From: UBA3774 sp045600025
GTDB lineage: Bacteria; Bacillota; Clostridia; Lachnospirales; Lachnospiraceae
NCBI GenBank assembly: GCA_045600025.1
Contig: JAZRXC010000037.1
Span: 5,388 to 69,387, forward strand
DNA length: 64,000 nucleotides
Direction of reading: 5' to 3'
Shown here: piece by piece, positions 8,646 through 18,464 of the stretch
Numbering within the stretch: position 1 is the stretch's first letter
How the letters are laid out: each line of letters starts with the position of its first letter
Made by a program: the position numbers and the translations under genes
The notes under the pieces: model-generated
What the model was told of the DNA's origin: nothing
Seen by the model: the letters and a program-made list of their open reading frames with translations, nothing else
The model's database searches: none

Positions 8646-9581
8646 TTGCCGGCAACTAAGAAACACAAGTTTTTAGTATATTTTAAGCAGCACTGGGCAT
8701 TATATGCAATGCTTATCCCGGGACTTGTTTTCCTGTTTGCTTATAAGCTGCTCCCTCTGTGGGGTCTGCAGATAGCATTCAAGGATTATAAGGTATTTAA
8801 TGCAGCTGATCCGTGGGCGGCAATAACCGCCAGCGATTGGATTGGTTTTGACCATTTCAAGAGGCTGTTCGCAAGTTCACAGTTCATAAAGGTTCTTGTC
8901 AATACACTTGAGATTAACTTTATGAAGATACTGTGGCTGTTCCCGATCCCCATTATTTTTGCAATTCTCCTTAATGAGATTCGTCTTAAGTTATACAAGA
9001 AGATTGCACAGACCATGATTTATGTTCCTTATTTCTTCTCATGGATCCTGGTATTCGGTGTATTCTATTCACTTCTCGGATCTTTCGGAGTTATCAATTC
9101 GTTCCTGTCGGAGATCGGTCTTGATAAGATTAACTTCTTTACAGACCAGAGCGTATTCCGAGGAGTGCTGGTATTTACGGAAGGATGGAAGGAGGTCGGA
9201 TACAATACCGTCATCTATCTGGGTGCAATTACCGGTATTGATCTGACACTGTATGAGGCGGCAAGAGTAGACGGAGCTAACAAGTTCGCTCAGATTTGGT
9301 ACATCACGCTGCCCGGATTGCTTCCTACTATAGTACTGATGCTCATTATGAAGATCGGATACATTCTGACAACAGGTTTTGAGCAGATTTTGGTATTCTA
9401 CAGCCCGTCGGTTTACGACGTTGCGGATATCATCGAGACGTACGTATATCGTATAGGTTTAGGAAAGGCAGACTTCTCGCTGGCGACTGCGCTGGGACTG
9501 TTTAACGCTGTGGTGGCATTTATCCTGATTGTAGGTGCAAATGCTATCAGTAAGAAGACAGTTCAGAGAAGTATCTGGTAA
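8646..9581 (+). CDS. CUT1 sugar ABC transporter permease (LplB-like)
   Basis: This is a 311-residue integral membrane permease with about six transmembrane segments and the EAA loop YEAARVDGANKFAQIWYITLPG, which docks the ATPase. The N-terminal KHKFLVYFKQHWALYAMLIPGL and the long periplasmic-side loop with ITASDWIGFDHFKRLF are typical of the LplB/YtePQ group that imports oligosaccharides or glycosides. Translation starts at TTG, 8 bases after AAAGGAGG; no better ATG lies nearby. It is the first gene of the main operon, followed 9 bases later by the partner permease. No ATPase gene is present in the operon; the MsmX-like protein at 40451 is the likely partner. Confidence 0.88.
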   Translation: MPATKKHKFLVYFKQHWALYAMLIPGLVFLFAYKLLPLWGLQIAFKDYKVFNAADPWAAITASDWIGFDHFKRLFASSQFIKVLVNTLEINFMKILWLFPIPIIFAILLNEIRLKLYKKIAQTMIYVPYFFSWILVFGVFYSLLGSFGVINSFLSEIGLDKINFFTDQSVFRGVLVFTEGWKEVGYNTVIYLGAITGIDLTLYEAARVDGANKFAQIWYITLPGLLPTIVLMLIMKIGYILTTGFEQILVFYSPSVYDVADIIETYVYRIGLGKADFSLATALGLFNAVVAFILIVGANAISKKTVQRSIW

Positions 9582-9590
9582 GGAGGAGCT

Positions 9591-10487
9591 ATGAGTAAGA
9601 AAAAATCAAAAGGCATCGCCTATGATGCTTCCGAAAAATTCGTAGCCGGACTTGCCTATGTGGTAATGGGTATTGCAACACTTGTCTGCATACTTCCCTG
9701 CCTTCACATTATCAGTAAGTCAGTCAGCCTCGGAACCTATGTTACACAGGGTGCTATTACATTCTTCCCCAAGGGCTTCCAGACTGAATCAATAATGTAC
9801 ATTCTTACGAAGACGGATTTCTTTAATTCTTTGAAGAACTCACTTATAGTAACCGGTTTTGGTACTGCTATAGCACTGTTCACCAGTATTACTACAGCAT
9901 ACCCGCTTTCAAAGACGGACTTCAAAGGAAGAAAAGTAATCACACTGCTTTACGTATTCAGTATGGTATTCTTCGGCGGAATGATTCCTGCATACATGGT
10001 TATCAAGATGCTTGGCATCTATGATACATATGCAGCATGTATTCTTCCTTATGCAATAGTACAGTTCAACATGTTCATCGTTAAGAACTACTTTGAAGGT
10101 CTTCCTGAGACAGTTGAAGAGTCAGCCCGTATTGATGGCGCAGGCGATATCAGGACACTTGCTTCTATCGTATGTCCTATGTCCACACCTGTTATTGCAA
10201 CCGTCGGACTGCTTTATGCTATTACATACTGGAACAACTACTTCCACGCGATGATGTACACCAACTCACCATCCATGAAGACCCTTCAGGTTTATCTGTA
10301 CGACCTTATCAACCAGGGCGGCGGATATCTTGAGAATCTTACCGGCGGAACTCTGACGCCTAACATTACAACAGAAGGACTTATTGCAGCGGCTGTTACG
10401 CTTTCAATCATCCCGATCATTCTGCTGTATCCGTTAGTTCAGAAGTTCTTAATCAAGGGAATTACTATCGGCTCAGTTAAGGGCTGA
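9591..10487 (+). CDS. CUT1 sugar ABC transporter permease (LplC/YtcP-like)
   Basis: This is a 298-residue second permease of the importer. It has six predicted transmembrane segments, the family-typical VVMGIATLVCILPCLHIISKS near the N-terminus, and the EAA loop VEESARIDGAGDIRTLASIVCPM. The ending IKGITIGSVKG is usual for this group. It forms a heterodimeric channel with the upstream permease. GGAGG precedes the ATG. Confidence 0.88.
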   Translation: MSKKKSKGIAYDASEKFVAGLAYVVMGIATLVCILPCLHIISKSVSLGTYVTQGAITFFPKGFQTESIMYILTKTDFFNSLKNSLIVTGFGTAIALFTSITTAYPLSKTDFKGRKVITLLYVFSMVFFGGMIPAYMVIKMLGIYDTYAACILPYAIVQFNMFIVKNYFEGLPETVEESARIDGAGDIRTLASIVCPMSTPVIATVGLLYAITYWNNYFHAMMYTNSPSMKTLQVYLYDLINQGGGYLENLTGGTLTPNITTEGLIAAAVTLSIIPIILLYPLVQKFLIKGITIGSVKG

Positions 10488-10515
10488 ATAAGTATATATT
10501 TGAAAGGAGAAAGAT

Positions 10516-12084
10516 ATGAAAAAAGTTTTGTCAATCCTTCTTTGCATCGTTATGGTACTTGGTATCGTAGCATGCGGCGGTGGCAATGATACTCCCACAC
10601 AGCCTACGACTCAGGGAAATCAGCCTACCACACAAGGACAGGCACAGGTTCCTGAAATCAAAGGACCGGGCAATGTAACCCTTAAGAGATTAGGTTACAA
10701 CGTAGCGTTTGATCCCAACACCGATATCAACGCTGGCATTCTTGAAGAAGTTACCGGATACAAGGTAGAGTATTCAATGCTTCCTTCTGAGAACGCTGAT
10801 GAGAAGCTCCTTATGGAAGCTTCCAGCGGAGTTTACGATGCAATCAACGTAAGCCCTAACCAGTTCAGAACCCTCGTAGACCAGGGCGCTTGCATGCCTC
10901 TTGATGACCTGCTTGAAGCTTATGGTAAGGATATGTTAGCCGGAAACAAGGATGCCATCTGGGATGCTCTTAGAGCAGCTGATGGACACATCTATGGTGT
11001 TCCTTACATGTATCCTCATTCACACGAAATCGCTACATTCATGGTTTGCCGTAAGGACCTCATGACTGCAGCCGGCATCACTGCTATGCCTACTACCGTT
11101 GATGAGCTCTATGAAGACCTCAAGACCCTCAAAGCTTTCTATGGCAATGAGTACATCCTCTTCTCAGGTCCTTTCGTAGCTGCATCAGAAGGTAGCTTAC
11201 AGTGGATGATCCCTACCAACATCGCTTGCGCATTCGGTATCTACAATGACTGGATGGTAGACGATCAGGGTAAGGTTTACTACATCACCGAAGCTCCCGG
11301 CTTCCAGGCTATGATTGAGTACTTCCAGAAGCTTTACAACGAAGGCCTCATCGATCCTGACTGGGCAGTTAACAACGAGTCTACTCTTAAAGAGAAGTTC
11401 TCATCAGGTAAGACCATCATCTGCGCAGCTAACAGAGCCCTTCCGGATTTCTGCTCAGCAGCTCTTATTGAGAACGTAGGTATTGAGTGGGATGACCTTG
11501 ACTACATCGGAGCTCTTAAGGGAGCTGATGGTACTTGCAAGTACATGTCAACCGAGAACCTCAACCATGTAACCGTTATTCCGAAGACTTCTGAGAACGC
11601 AGCTGATGTTATCAACTGGCTCAACATCAGAGTTCAGAACCAGCTTTACATCACCATCGGTCAGGAAGGCGTTCACTTCAACTACGATGCTAAGGGCGAG
11701 ATCGATCCTATCAACCCTATCTTCGCAGAAGAGAGAGGTAACTCTTACTACTACATGGATTGCACCAACCAGGAAGAGTTCGAGTTTGAGTGGCCTTCAC
11801 GTGTTCGTAAGTCTGCAGGACAGTGGCATGCATTCTCAAGAGTTACCATGAATGCTGATCAGAGCGTATTCGTACAGAATGACTTCGCATTCATGCCCGC
11901 TAAGGAGAACTACACCAAGTACAACACTGCACTGTTCAATGACCTTCAGGACTTCATGCTTCAGGTTATGTCAGGTACCAGAACATTTGCTGACCTTCCT
12001 ACTTTCCAGGCAGACTGGAAGAACAACGGCGGCGAAGAAGTTCGTGCTGACCTCCAGACTTGGTATGACGAGTTCTACAAGTAA
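10516..12084 (+). CDS. Extracellular solute-binding lipoprotein of the CUT1 importer
   Basis: This is a 522-residue lipoprotein: the signal sequence MKKVLSILLCIVMVLGIVAC ends in a lipobox Cys at residue 20, followed by a Gly/Thr/Gln-rich linker (about residues 21-45) that tethers it to the membrane. The rest is a large family 1 binding-protein fold of the LplA/YtcQ size class (about 500 residues), rich in aromatic residues (WMIPTN, WDDLDYIG, QWHAFSR) as expected for carbohydrate stacking. It is the third importer gene. Codon choice is strongly biased to C-ending and high-usage codons compared with its neighbours, consistent with very high expression. A strong hairpin follows the stop. Confidence 0.9.
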   Translation: MKKVLSILLCIVMVLGIVACGGGNDTPTQPTTQGNQPTTQGQAQVPEIKGPGNVTLKRLGYNVAFDPNTDINAGILEEVTGYKVEYSMLPSENADEKLLMEASSGVYDAINVSPNQFRTLVDQGACMPLDDLLEAYGKDMLAGNKDAIWDALRAADGHIYGVPYMYPHSHEIATFMVCRKDLMTAAGITAMPTTVDELYEDLKTLKAFYGNEYILFSGPFVAASEGSLQWMIPTNIACAFGIYNDWMVDDQGKVYYITEAPGFQAMIEYFQKLYNEGLIDPDWAVNNESTLKEKFSSGKTIICAANRALPDFCSAALIENVGIEWDDLDYIGALKGADGTCKYMSTENLNHVTVIPKTSENAADVINWLNIRVQNQLYITIGQEGVHFNYDAKGEIDPINPIFAEERGNSYYYMDCTNQEEFEFEWPSRVRKSAGQWHAFSRVTMNADQSVFVQNDFAFMPAKENYTKYNTALFNDLQDFMLQVMSGTRTFADLPTFQADWKNNGGEEVRADLQTWYDEFYK

Positions 12085-12129
12085 TTGAATATCCAGATGA
12101 AATAATCATTGATTGATCATTTCAATAAC

Positions 12130-12154
12130 GGGGCGGAATCACTGATTCCGCCCC
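12130..12154 (+). terminator. Hairpin without T-tract after the binding-protein gene (stabiliser or partial terminator)
   Basis: GGGGCGGAATCA at 12130-12141 is a perfect inverted repeat of 12143-12154. It is followed by AACCTAAAAG rather than a T run, so it is a poor intrinsic terminator. Such hairpins after binding-protein genes often protect the upstream mRNA from 3' exonucleases and let the binding protein be made in excess. Confidence 0.6.
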
Positions 12155-12228
12155 AACCTAAAAGAGAAGAATTTATAAAAATAATAAATAATTTACAGGC
12201 ATAAAAAGTTATGCCGGAAGGAGTAATC

Positions 12229-13596
12229 ATGTCCGTGACATACACACAGGAGTTACCGGTGCTATATGATGCCGATGTACTCGTTATCGGAGCCGGCCCT
12301 GCAGGCATAGGTGCTGCCATATCCGCAGCAAGAAACGGTGCAAATACCGTAGTATTTGATATTCACGGATGCGTGGGCGGAATGGCCACTATCGGTCTGA
12401 TAGGTCCGTTCATGACAAGCTATGATGCATCATGCAAGAACATGATCATCAGAGGTATTTTTGAAGAATTGGAAAATAAGATGATAGCAGTTGGCAAAGC
12501 CGTTGATCCCGCAACAGTCAGGAACGAGGGCAGATATGCCAGCTTCTTTCATATTGGACATAATAACGTAGGACCTTTTGACAGACAGTATCTTAAGCTT
12601 TTTGCTACAAGACTGATAATCGAATCCGGAGCCAAGCTCCTGCTTCACACTCAGTTCATAGATGTTCTGAAGGAAGGCAATAAGATCACCGGTGTTGTTG
12701 TTGCAAACAAAGACGGCATGGGAGTGATTAAAGCAAAGCAGTTCGTTGACTGCACAGGCGATGCTGATGTAGCTGCAAAAGCCGGTGTTAATTACGAACT
12801 CGGCGATTCAATAACAGGTAATATGCAGCCCATGAGTATGTTCCTCAGAGTATCTCATGTTGACTCACAGCAGGTTGAAAAGGAAATGCGCGAGCATTCC
12901 GCAGAAATCAGACCTTTCTTCGGACCGTACAGCTGGCTGATTAAGGAAAAGGCTGAAGATTGGGGAGATTTCCCGAGAGGAGAGGTATGCGTATTCGGCG
13001 ATGTTGAGGAGGATGAATTCAGACTCAACGTAACCAGAATACTGAATGCCGACGGCACCAAGACAGAAGACCTCACAAGAGCGGAGATCGAAGGACTTGA
13101 GCAGGCACACAGAGTATTCAACTTCATGAAGAAGAACGCAAAGGGCTTTGAAAATGCCCGCCTTGCTGAGATCGCAGACACTATCGGTATCCGCGAGACA
13201 AGACATATCGAGGGCGAATACAGACTCTCAGGTGATGAGGTCGCTAACTGCGTAGTTCAGCCTGATGCAATCGCATGTATGGCAACAAATATGGATAATC
13301 ACAACCTTAATGATCCGGGCGGATCACTGATGCCTCCTACAAAGGGAGAGTATTTCGGCGTTCCTTACCTGTGCCTTGTAGCCAAGGGCGTTGATAACCT
13401 GTTGGTAGCAGGACGTGCTATTTCCGCAGATCCTATAGCAGCATCGGCAACACGTATGATGCCTTGCTGTATGGCATTCGGCCAGGCCGCCGGAACTGCC
13501 GCAGCAATAGCTTTTAAGAATAATCAGAAGCCGAAGGAAGTAGACGTTCAGGTACTCAGACAGACACTGAAAGATCAAGGCGCATTTGTAGGCTGA
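12229..13596 (+). CDS. FAD-dependent oxidoreductase (PF12831 type), third paralog
   Basis: This is a 455-residue soluble flavoprotein. The start at 12229 is chosen over an ATG six codons earlier because GGAAGGAG lies just before it. GAGPAG is at residues 21-26, Asp ends beta-2 (VVFDIHG), then GGMATIGLIGPFMTSYD, DCTGDADVAAKAG, IRETRHIEGEYRLSGDE, and the C-terminal LVAGRAIS...RMM...GQAAGTAAA. It lacks the C-terminal discoidin-like domain. It is most like the paralog at 18465, sharing GGMAT-GL-GPFMT-YD and RETRHIEGEY. It lies 145 bases after the importer, beyond the hairpin. The reaction is unknown; oxidation or reduction of the imported sugar derivative is inferred. Confidence 0.83.
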   Translation: MSVTYTQELPVLYDADVLVIGAGPAGIGAAISAARNGANTVVFDIHGCVGGMATIGLIGPFMTSYDASCKNMIIRGIFEELENKMIAVGKAVDPATVRNEGRYASFFHIGHNNVGPFDRQYLKLFATRLIIESGAKLLLHTQFIDVLKEGNKITGVVVANKDGMGVIKAKQFVDCTGDADVAAKAGVNYELGDSITGNMQPMSMFLRVSHVDSQQVEKEMREHSAEIRPFFGPYSWLIKEKAEDWGDFPRGEVCVFGDVEEDEFRLNVTRILNADGTKTEDLTRAEIEGLEQAHRVFNFMKKNAKGFENARLAEIADTIGIRETRHIEGEYRLSGDEVANCVVQPDAIACMATNMDNHNLNDPGGSLMPPTKGEYFGVPYLCLVAKGVDNLLVAGRAISADPIAASATRMMPCCMAFGQAAGTAAAIAFKNNQKPKEVDVQVLRQTLKDQGAFVG

Positions 13597-13624
13597 TAAA
13601 TTAAAGATAAGAGGCATTTTGGAG

Positions 13625-14929
13625 ATGAGTAGCGTAGAGTATAACAAGAAGATCGAAGTAATCGGCGAGTACGATGTAATCGTTGCGGGCGCAGGCCCTG
13701 CCGGTATGTGCGCAGCAGTAGCAGCAGCAAGACTCGGCGCTAAGGTAGCACTTGTAGAAAGATTTGGTGTTATCGGCGGTAATCTTTCCGTAGGACATGT
13801 AGGTCCTATCTTAGGAGAAGTAGGAAAAGGCACCATGACATCTGAAGTCATGAAGTTCCTTGATGTTGAGGACAACGATTGGGAAGGCTGGCATGCCAAG
13901 GCACACGATATGGAGCTCGGCAAGATTCTTCTCGCCAATTTTGTGAACCATGAGAATATAACCGTATATCTTCAGACGGCAGTTGCGGATGCGATAAAAG
14001 ACGGTGACCGCATAACCGGCCTTGTTCTTGCAACCAAGGAAGGCATGAAAGCCATCGAAGGCAAGGTTGTTATCGATTCGACAGGCGATGGCGACGTAGC
14101 TTATGCAGCAGGCGCCATCATAGAGAAGGGCAGAGACGAAGACGGACTTATGCAGCCCGCCACTCTTGAGTTCACTATTGATAACATTGACGAAGAAAAA
14201 GCAGTTACCTGCGTAGGTGACATCGATGATGTTCAGCTTGGAGGTGAGAGATTCCTTGATTTCTGCAAGAGAAAAGCAGACGAGGGAGTTATTCCGGCTC
14301 ACCTTGCAGCGGTAAGACTTCATCCGACAGTATATAAGGGACAGCGCCAGGTAAATACAACTCAGGCCAACTATATCGACAGCACCAAGGTGCCGGATAT
14401 ATACAAGGCAGAGATTGAGCTTCGCAACCAGATTCCGATACTTATGGAATTCTTCCACAAATATTTGCCCGGTTACGAAAATTGCCAGCTTATATCTTCC
14501 GGAGATACCGTAGGCATCAGAGAGTCCAGAAGAGTTATGGGCGAATACAAGCTGACCGAGCTTGATCTGCTCGAAGGAAAGACATTTGATGACGTAATCG
14601 TGCACAAGGCAAGGTTCTTTGTAGATATTCACAACCCCGCAGGCGCAGGCCAGGCTGAAGCCAAGATAAAAAGCGCCGAGCCTTACGATATTCCTTACCG
14701 TTCACTTATACCGTTACAGATTGATGGTCTTATTACCGCAGGCAGATGCATATCCGGTACACACAAGGCGCACGCTTCATACAGAGTTATGACTATCTGC
14801 ATGGCTATGGGTCAGGCAGCCGGTACTGCAGCGGCAATCTGCGCGGCCGAAGGCACGCTCCCCAGAAATCTTGATGTAAAGAAGCTGCAGGATTCACTGA
14901 AAGCTCAGGGCGTTGATCTGTTCTATTAA
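13625..14929 (+). CDS. FAD-dependent oxidoreductase (PF12831 type), fourth paralog
   Basis: This is a 434-residue flavoprotein. The ATG at 13625 is used; a TTG two codons upstream is possible. GAGPAG is at residues 22-27, Glu ends beta-2 (ALVERFG), followed by GGNLSVGHVGPI, DSTGDGDVAYAAG, IRESRRVMGEYKLTE and the C-terminal AGRCISGTHKAHASYRVM...GQAAGTAAA. It carries the cleanest conserved Glu and RESRR of the set. There is no transmembrane or export signal. It follows the previous flavoprotein by 28 bases and precedes another by 20. The substrate is unknown. Confidence 0.83.
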   Translation: MSSVEYNKKIEVIGEYDVIVAGAGPAGMCAAVAAARLGAKVALVERFGVIGGNLSVGHVGPILGEVGKGTMTSEVMKFLDVEDNDWEGWHAKAHDMELGKILLANFVNHENITVYLQTAVADAIKDGDRITGLVLATKEGMKAIEGKVVIDSTGDGDVAYAAGAIIEKGRDEDGLMQPATLEFTIDNIDEEKAVTCVGDIDDVQLGGERFLDFCKRKADEGVIPAHLAAVRLHPTVYKGQRQVNTTQANYIDSTKVPDIYKAEIELRNQIPILMEFFHKYLPGYENCQLISSGDTVGIRESRRVMGEYKLTELDLLEGKTFDDVIVHKARFFVDIHNPAGAGQAEAKIKSAEPYDIPYRSLIPLQIDGLITAGRCISGTHKAHASYRVMTICMAMGQAAGTAAAICAAEGTLPRNLDVKKLQDSLKAQGVDLFY

Positions 14930-14949
14930 AACTATTCAGAGGGAAATAT

Positions 14950-16245
14950 ATGAGAAGCATTTCATTTTCCAAAAATGTTGAAGTAAAAGAAGACTATGAT
15001 GTAATAGTTGTCGGCGGCGGTCCCTCCGGATTTATTGCCGCGATAGCAGCCGCAAGAAGCGGAGCGAAGACTGCCATCATCGAGCAGTATGGCTTTCTCG
15101 GCGGCATGGCAACCGCAGGCATGGTTGCGCCCATCAGTGTGTGCTGCTTTGACGGCCAGCTGATTCAGGGGGGCATTCATTGGGAATTCATCAAGCGCCT
15201 TGAAGAAATCGGCGGCGCTAAAGTCGAACTCCCCGTCGGCAATATTTCATTTGACCCTGAAAAATATAAGCTCATGGCTTCACGTATGCTGGATGAGGCA
15301 GGAGTAAAGCAGTATCTTTACACCTCATTTATTGATTGCACCACAGAGGACGGCGTAATCAAAGAAGTTATTATTAACAACAAAGAAGGTCTGTCCGCTC
15401 TCAGCGCAAAGGTATTTATTGACGGAACCGGTGACGGTGATCTGGCATATAAGGCCGGAGTACCCATGCAGGAAAGCGACGGCATGTGTCAGCCCTGTTC
15501 ACTTATATTCTGCATCGGCGGAATTGATTTTGCTGCATTCCCCAAGATGCACCATGCAATCCCCGGTGAAAACATGCACCTTGAAGCAATCAGAGACGTA
15601 CTGTCAGAGCTTAAAGATAAAATCGATATACCCACATATGGCGGACCTTGGTTCTGCTACATGATGAATGAGAGCACGGTTCTGGTAAATATGACCAGAA
15701 GATTTGTGGACAATCTGAACGAAGAAGAATTTACAAAGGCCACAAAGGAGCTCCGCGAGGAGGCTTATCAGCTGGTTGAAATCATGAAAAAATATGTGAA
15801 GGGCTGCGAGAATGCTGAGCTTATGTATACTGCCCCGCAGACCGGTGTACGCGAGAGCAGACACATCATCGGCGCGCACATTCTGACCGGTGATGAGTTC
15901 ATGAGCGGCTATCATTTTGAAGATGCGGTAGGAAGAAGCTCACATCCGATTGACATTCATTCGGCACAGTCCGCTAATCAGAGATGCTCATTCCTGTCCA
16001 CCGCAGGCTATATTCCTTACAGCTCCTTATATGCAAATGATTTCCCCAACCTGCTCGTTCCCTGCAGAGCATTTTCAGCAGACAGAGTAGCATTTGCATC
16101 CTGCAGAGTACAGGCACCGCTTATGGGACTCGGTCAGGCAGCGGGATTTGCGGCAGGCATGGCAGTCGCAGCAGGCATATCCGTAGCAGATATCGACACC
16201 TGCGAGCTGCGCAAGAAACTGACGGACATAGGAGCTGTCATCTAA
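14950..16245 (+). CDS. FAD-dependent oxidoreductase (PF12831 type), fifth paralog
   Basis: This is a 431-residue flavoprotein. GGGPSG is at residues 22-27, Glu ends beta-2 (AIIEQYG), then GGMATAGMVAPISVC, DGTGDGDLAYKAG, VRESRHIIGAHILTG and a C-terminal block VPCRAFSADRVAFASCRVQ...GQAAGFAAG that departs from the usual AGR-IS sequence: Cys replaces Gly before Arg, and RVQ replaces RVM. The altered C-terminal substrate-facing block suggests a distinct substrate or position of attack. GAGGG precedes the ATG. An 85-base gap follows before the next paralog. Confidence 0.82.
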   Translation: MRSISFSKNVEVKEDYDVIVVGGGPSGFIAAIAAARSGAKTAIIEQYGFLGGMATAGMVAPISVCCFDGQLIQGGIHWEFIKRLEEIGGAKVELPVGNISFDPEKYKLMASRMLDEAGVKQYLYTSFIDCTTEDGVIKEVIINNKEGLSALSAKVFIDGTGDGDLAYKAGVPMQESDGMCQPCSLIFCIGGIDFAAFPKMHHAIPGENMHLEAIRDVLSELKDKIDIPTYGGPWFCYMMNESTVLVNMTRRFVDNLNEEEFTKATKELREEAYQLVEIMKKYVKGCENAELMYTAPQTGVRESRHIIGAHILTGDEFMSGYHFEDAVGRSSHPIDIHSAQSANQRCSFLSTAGYIPYSSLYANDFPNLLVPCRAFSADRVAFASCRVQAPLMGLGQAAGFAAGMAVAAGISVADIDTCELRKKLTDIGAVI

Positions 16246-16330
16246 CCAAGTGTTATACCGTAGGCATACGGACAATAATAAATTAGGCATACGGAGCCTT
16301 TAATCCGCTTTCTTCTAAAGGAGGCAAAAA

Positions 16331-17743
16331 ATGCAGAAAGATTTTAAAGAGGTTGATATCCTCGTAGTGGGCGCCGGTCCCGGCGGACTTAGCTTTGCAA
16401 TTGCAGCAGCAAGACAGGGCGCAAAGGTTATGTTAGTTGAGAAAAACGGATATCTCGGCGGACAGCTTGCTATGGGTCTTCCGCTTTTGGGATATCTTGA
16501 CAGAGACGGAAATCCGGTTATCGGCGGTATCGCACAGGAATTCATCGATGAGCTTAAAAAGCTCGATGGAGCAAGCGATCATTTTTACTGCCCTATGCAC
16601 GGGTCAGAGACTATTTACGACGATGAGCTCTTTAAGATTGTTGCTTTCAAGAAGGCTCAGGAAGCCGGAATAGACATCCTCCTTTACTCACAGGTAATCG
16701 ATGTAAATACCGATAACGGCCGCATCGATACTGTTACCGTATTCGGTAAATCACACAAGATTGAAGTAAAGGCAAAGATTTACGTAGATGCAACCGGAGA
16801 CGGCGACATCGGTTATATGGCAGGCGCTCATTATGAGAAGGGCAACAACGGCAACGGTCAGCTTCAGCCTCCGACACTTATGTGTACAATCGAAGGCGTA
16901 GATATCGACAAGGTTATCGCTGATGTTGAAGCTCATCCCGATGAGATGGAGCTCTGTCCTACGATTGAAGTAATGCCCGGCTATGACGCTGAGTACTTCA
17001 GCTGGAACCACGATTTCCACATTCTTGTTGGATACAGAAAGCGCTTCAAGGAGCTCAGAGATAAGGGCCTTATGCCTGTTGACAGAGATACTTTAATCTA
17101 CATCAGCACTATGCGTCCCGGCACAGTTAACCTTAACTGCACACGCCACTGCGGCATAGACGGAAGTGATGTAAATGATCTTACCAAGGCAACTATCGAA
17201 GGACATTATCAGAACGTTGAACTCGTTAAAATCCTTCGTCAGTATTTCCCCGGATTTGAGAATTGCCGCATCACTCGTTTCTATCCTTTCCTTGGCGTAA
17301 GAGAGTCAAGGAGATTTGAAGGTATCAGAAGACTGACTGAGGATGATGTAATGAATGCAAATATTCCCGAGGATTCAGTCGGACTCGGTTCATACATGAT
17401 TGATATTCACGCATCTACCGAAGACGGCACTATCGTTAAGAAGATTCTTCCTTACGGACTTCCTTACGGTATGTCAGTATCAAGTGATTTTGACAACCTT
17501 ATGTTCTCAGGACGTTGTGCTTCAATGGATTCTGTTGCAATGTCAAGTCTCAGAGTTATGCCTCCGCTCATGGTTCTCGGCGAAGGTGCCGGCGTAGGCG
17601 CTGCTCTTGCAGTAAAGAAGGGCATTGATCCTGCACAGGTAGATCCTCAGGAAATCAGAACCATATTAAGAGCACAGGGCGTACAGCTTGAGGAGATTCC
17701 TAATCCTTGCCGTCCTGCAGCATACTACAGCAGACAGAAATAA
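16331..17743 (+). CDS. FAD-dependent oxidoreductase (PF12831 type), sixth paralog
   Basis: This is a 470-residue flavoprotein with AAAGGAGG upstream. GAGPGG is at residues 14-19, Glu ends beta-2 (MLVEKNG), then GGQLAMGLPLLG, DATGDGDIGYMAG, VRESRRFEGIRRLTEDD and SGRCASMDSVAMSSLRVMPPL...GEGAGVGAAL. The last motif replaces the usual GQAAGTAAA with GEGAGVGAA, the most divergent version here. The C-terminus is extended by about 20 residues ending PAAYYSRQK. It precedes the DUF624 membrane gene by 13 bases. The function is otherwise unknown. Confidence 0.82.
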   Translation: MQKDFKEVDILVVGAGPGGLSFAIAAARQGAKVMLVEKNGYLGGQLAMGLPLLGYLDRDGNPVIGGIAQEFIDELKKLDGASDHFYCPMHGSETIYDDELFKIVAFKKAQEAGIDILLYSQVIDVNTDNGRIDTVTVFGKSHKIEVKAKIYVDATGDGDIGYMAGAHYEKGNNGNGQLQPPTLMCTIEGVDIDKVIADVEAHPDEMELCPTIEVMPGYDAEYFSWNHDFHILVGYRKRFKELRDKGLMPVDRDTLIYISTMRPGTVNLNCTRHCGIDGSDVNDLTKATIEGHYQNVELVKILRQYFPGFENCRITRFYPFLGVRESRRFEGIRRLTEDDVMNANIPEDSVGLGSYMIDIHASTEDGTIVKKILPYGLPYGMSVSSDFDNLMFSGRCASMDSVAMSSLRVMPPLMVLGEGAGVGAALAVKKGIDPAQVDPQEIRTILRAQGVQLEEIPNPCRPAAYYSRQK

Positions 17744-17756
17744 CCAGAGGTAATTA

Positions 17757-18446
17757 ATGGGATACGGAGCAAGAGAAGGCTTATACAGCAGAATACCGAA
17801 ATACGACAGTGACGGTAATCTTATATTTTCATTTAAGGATTGCATACAGGCAATATGGATTAACATGTTTCCTTTAATGAAGGCAAATTGGTGCTTTCTC
17901 TTGTTCTGTATCCCTATTGTAACTATTCCGGCCGCATTTACGTGCCTGTACGGTGTATGCACGGATATAATTAATAACAGAACAACAAAAGTTTTTAAAA
18001 CATTTATTCAGATTTTCAAAACAGAATGGCTCCACTCAATTGCGATAGGTATTCCCGCAATGCTTCTTCTGGCGATGGGAGCGCAGAGTGCAATTTTCTA
18101 CTACGGAAAGCTGGGTGAGACAAAATTTTGGCTTCTTCCGGCATGCTTTACATGTGCATTGCTTCTGCTTCTTCTCATGATGCTACCCATGATTCATATA
18201 ATGCTTGCCAGAGTGGACGTACCTGCTAAGACGGCAGTTAAGAATTCTGTTTTTATTGCAATACTGAAGGTGAGATATACGCTTCCGGCAGCGGCTATCG
18301 GCATACTTGTAACATATCTTCAAGTACGTTATTTGATATTTGCGATACCGGTATTATTTTTAGTCGGAGTATCAATCCCGGTTATGATTAAATCTTATTT
18401 GGACATGAACGCAATCCAGCAGGTTATACTGCCTGAGGGTTGGTAA
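17757..18446 (+). CDS. DUF624 (YesL-family) integral membrane protein
   Basis: This is a 229-residue protein with about five hydrophobic segments after a soluble N-terminus (RIPKYDSDGNLIFSFKDCIQAIWINMFPLMKANW). That N-terminal pattern and the alternating membrane topology fit the DUF624/YesL family, which is typically encoded beside LplB/LplC-type CUT1 importers in Firmicutes. The molecular role of the family is unknown; an accessory role in glycan import has been supposed. The residues ARVDVPAKTAVKNS before the last two helices resemble a weak EAA-like loop. It sits between two flavoprotein genes in the operon. Confidence 0.7.
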   Translation: MGYGAREGLYSRIPKYDSDGNLIFSFKDCIQAIWINMFPLMKANWCFLLFCIPIVTIPAAFTCLYGVCTDIINNRTTKVFKTFIQIFKTEWLHSIAIGIPAMLLLAMGAQSAIFYYGKLGETKFWLLPACFTCALLLLLLMMLPMIHIMLARVDVPAKTAVKNSVFIAILKVRYTLPAAAIGILVTYLQVRYLIFAIPVLFLVGVSIPVMIKSYLDMNAIQQVILPEGW

Positions 18447-18464
18447 ATAAATCGGAGGGGCATT

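Noticed and set aside
13324..14632. Long antisense frames (200-270 codons) opposite the third and fourth flavoprotein genes.
   Set aside because: They are low-complexity reversals of Gly/Ala-rich Rossmann segments without start sites or family features; the plus-strand genes explain the region.
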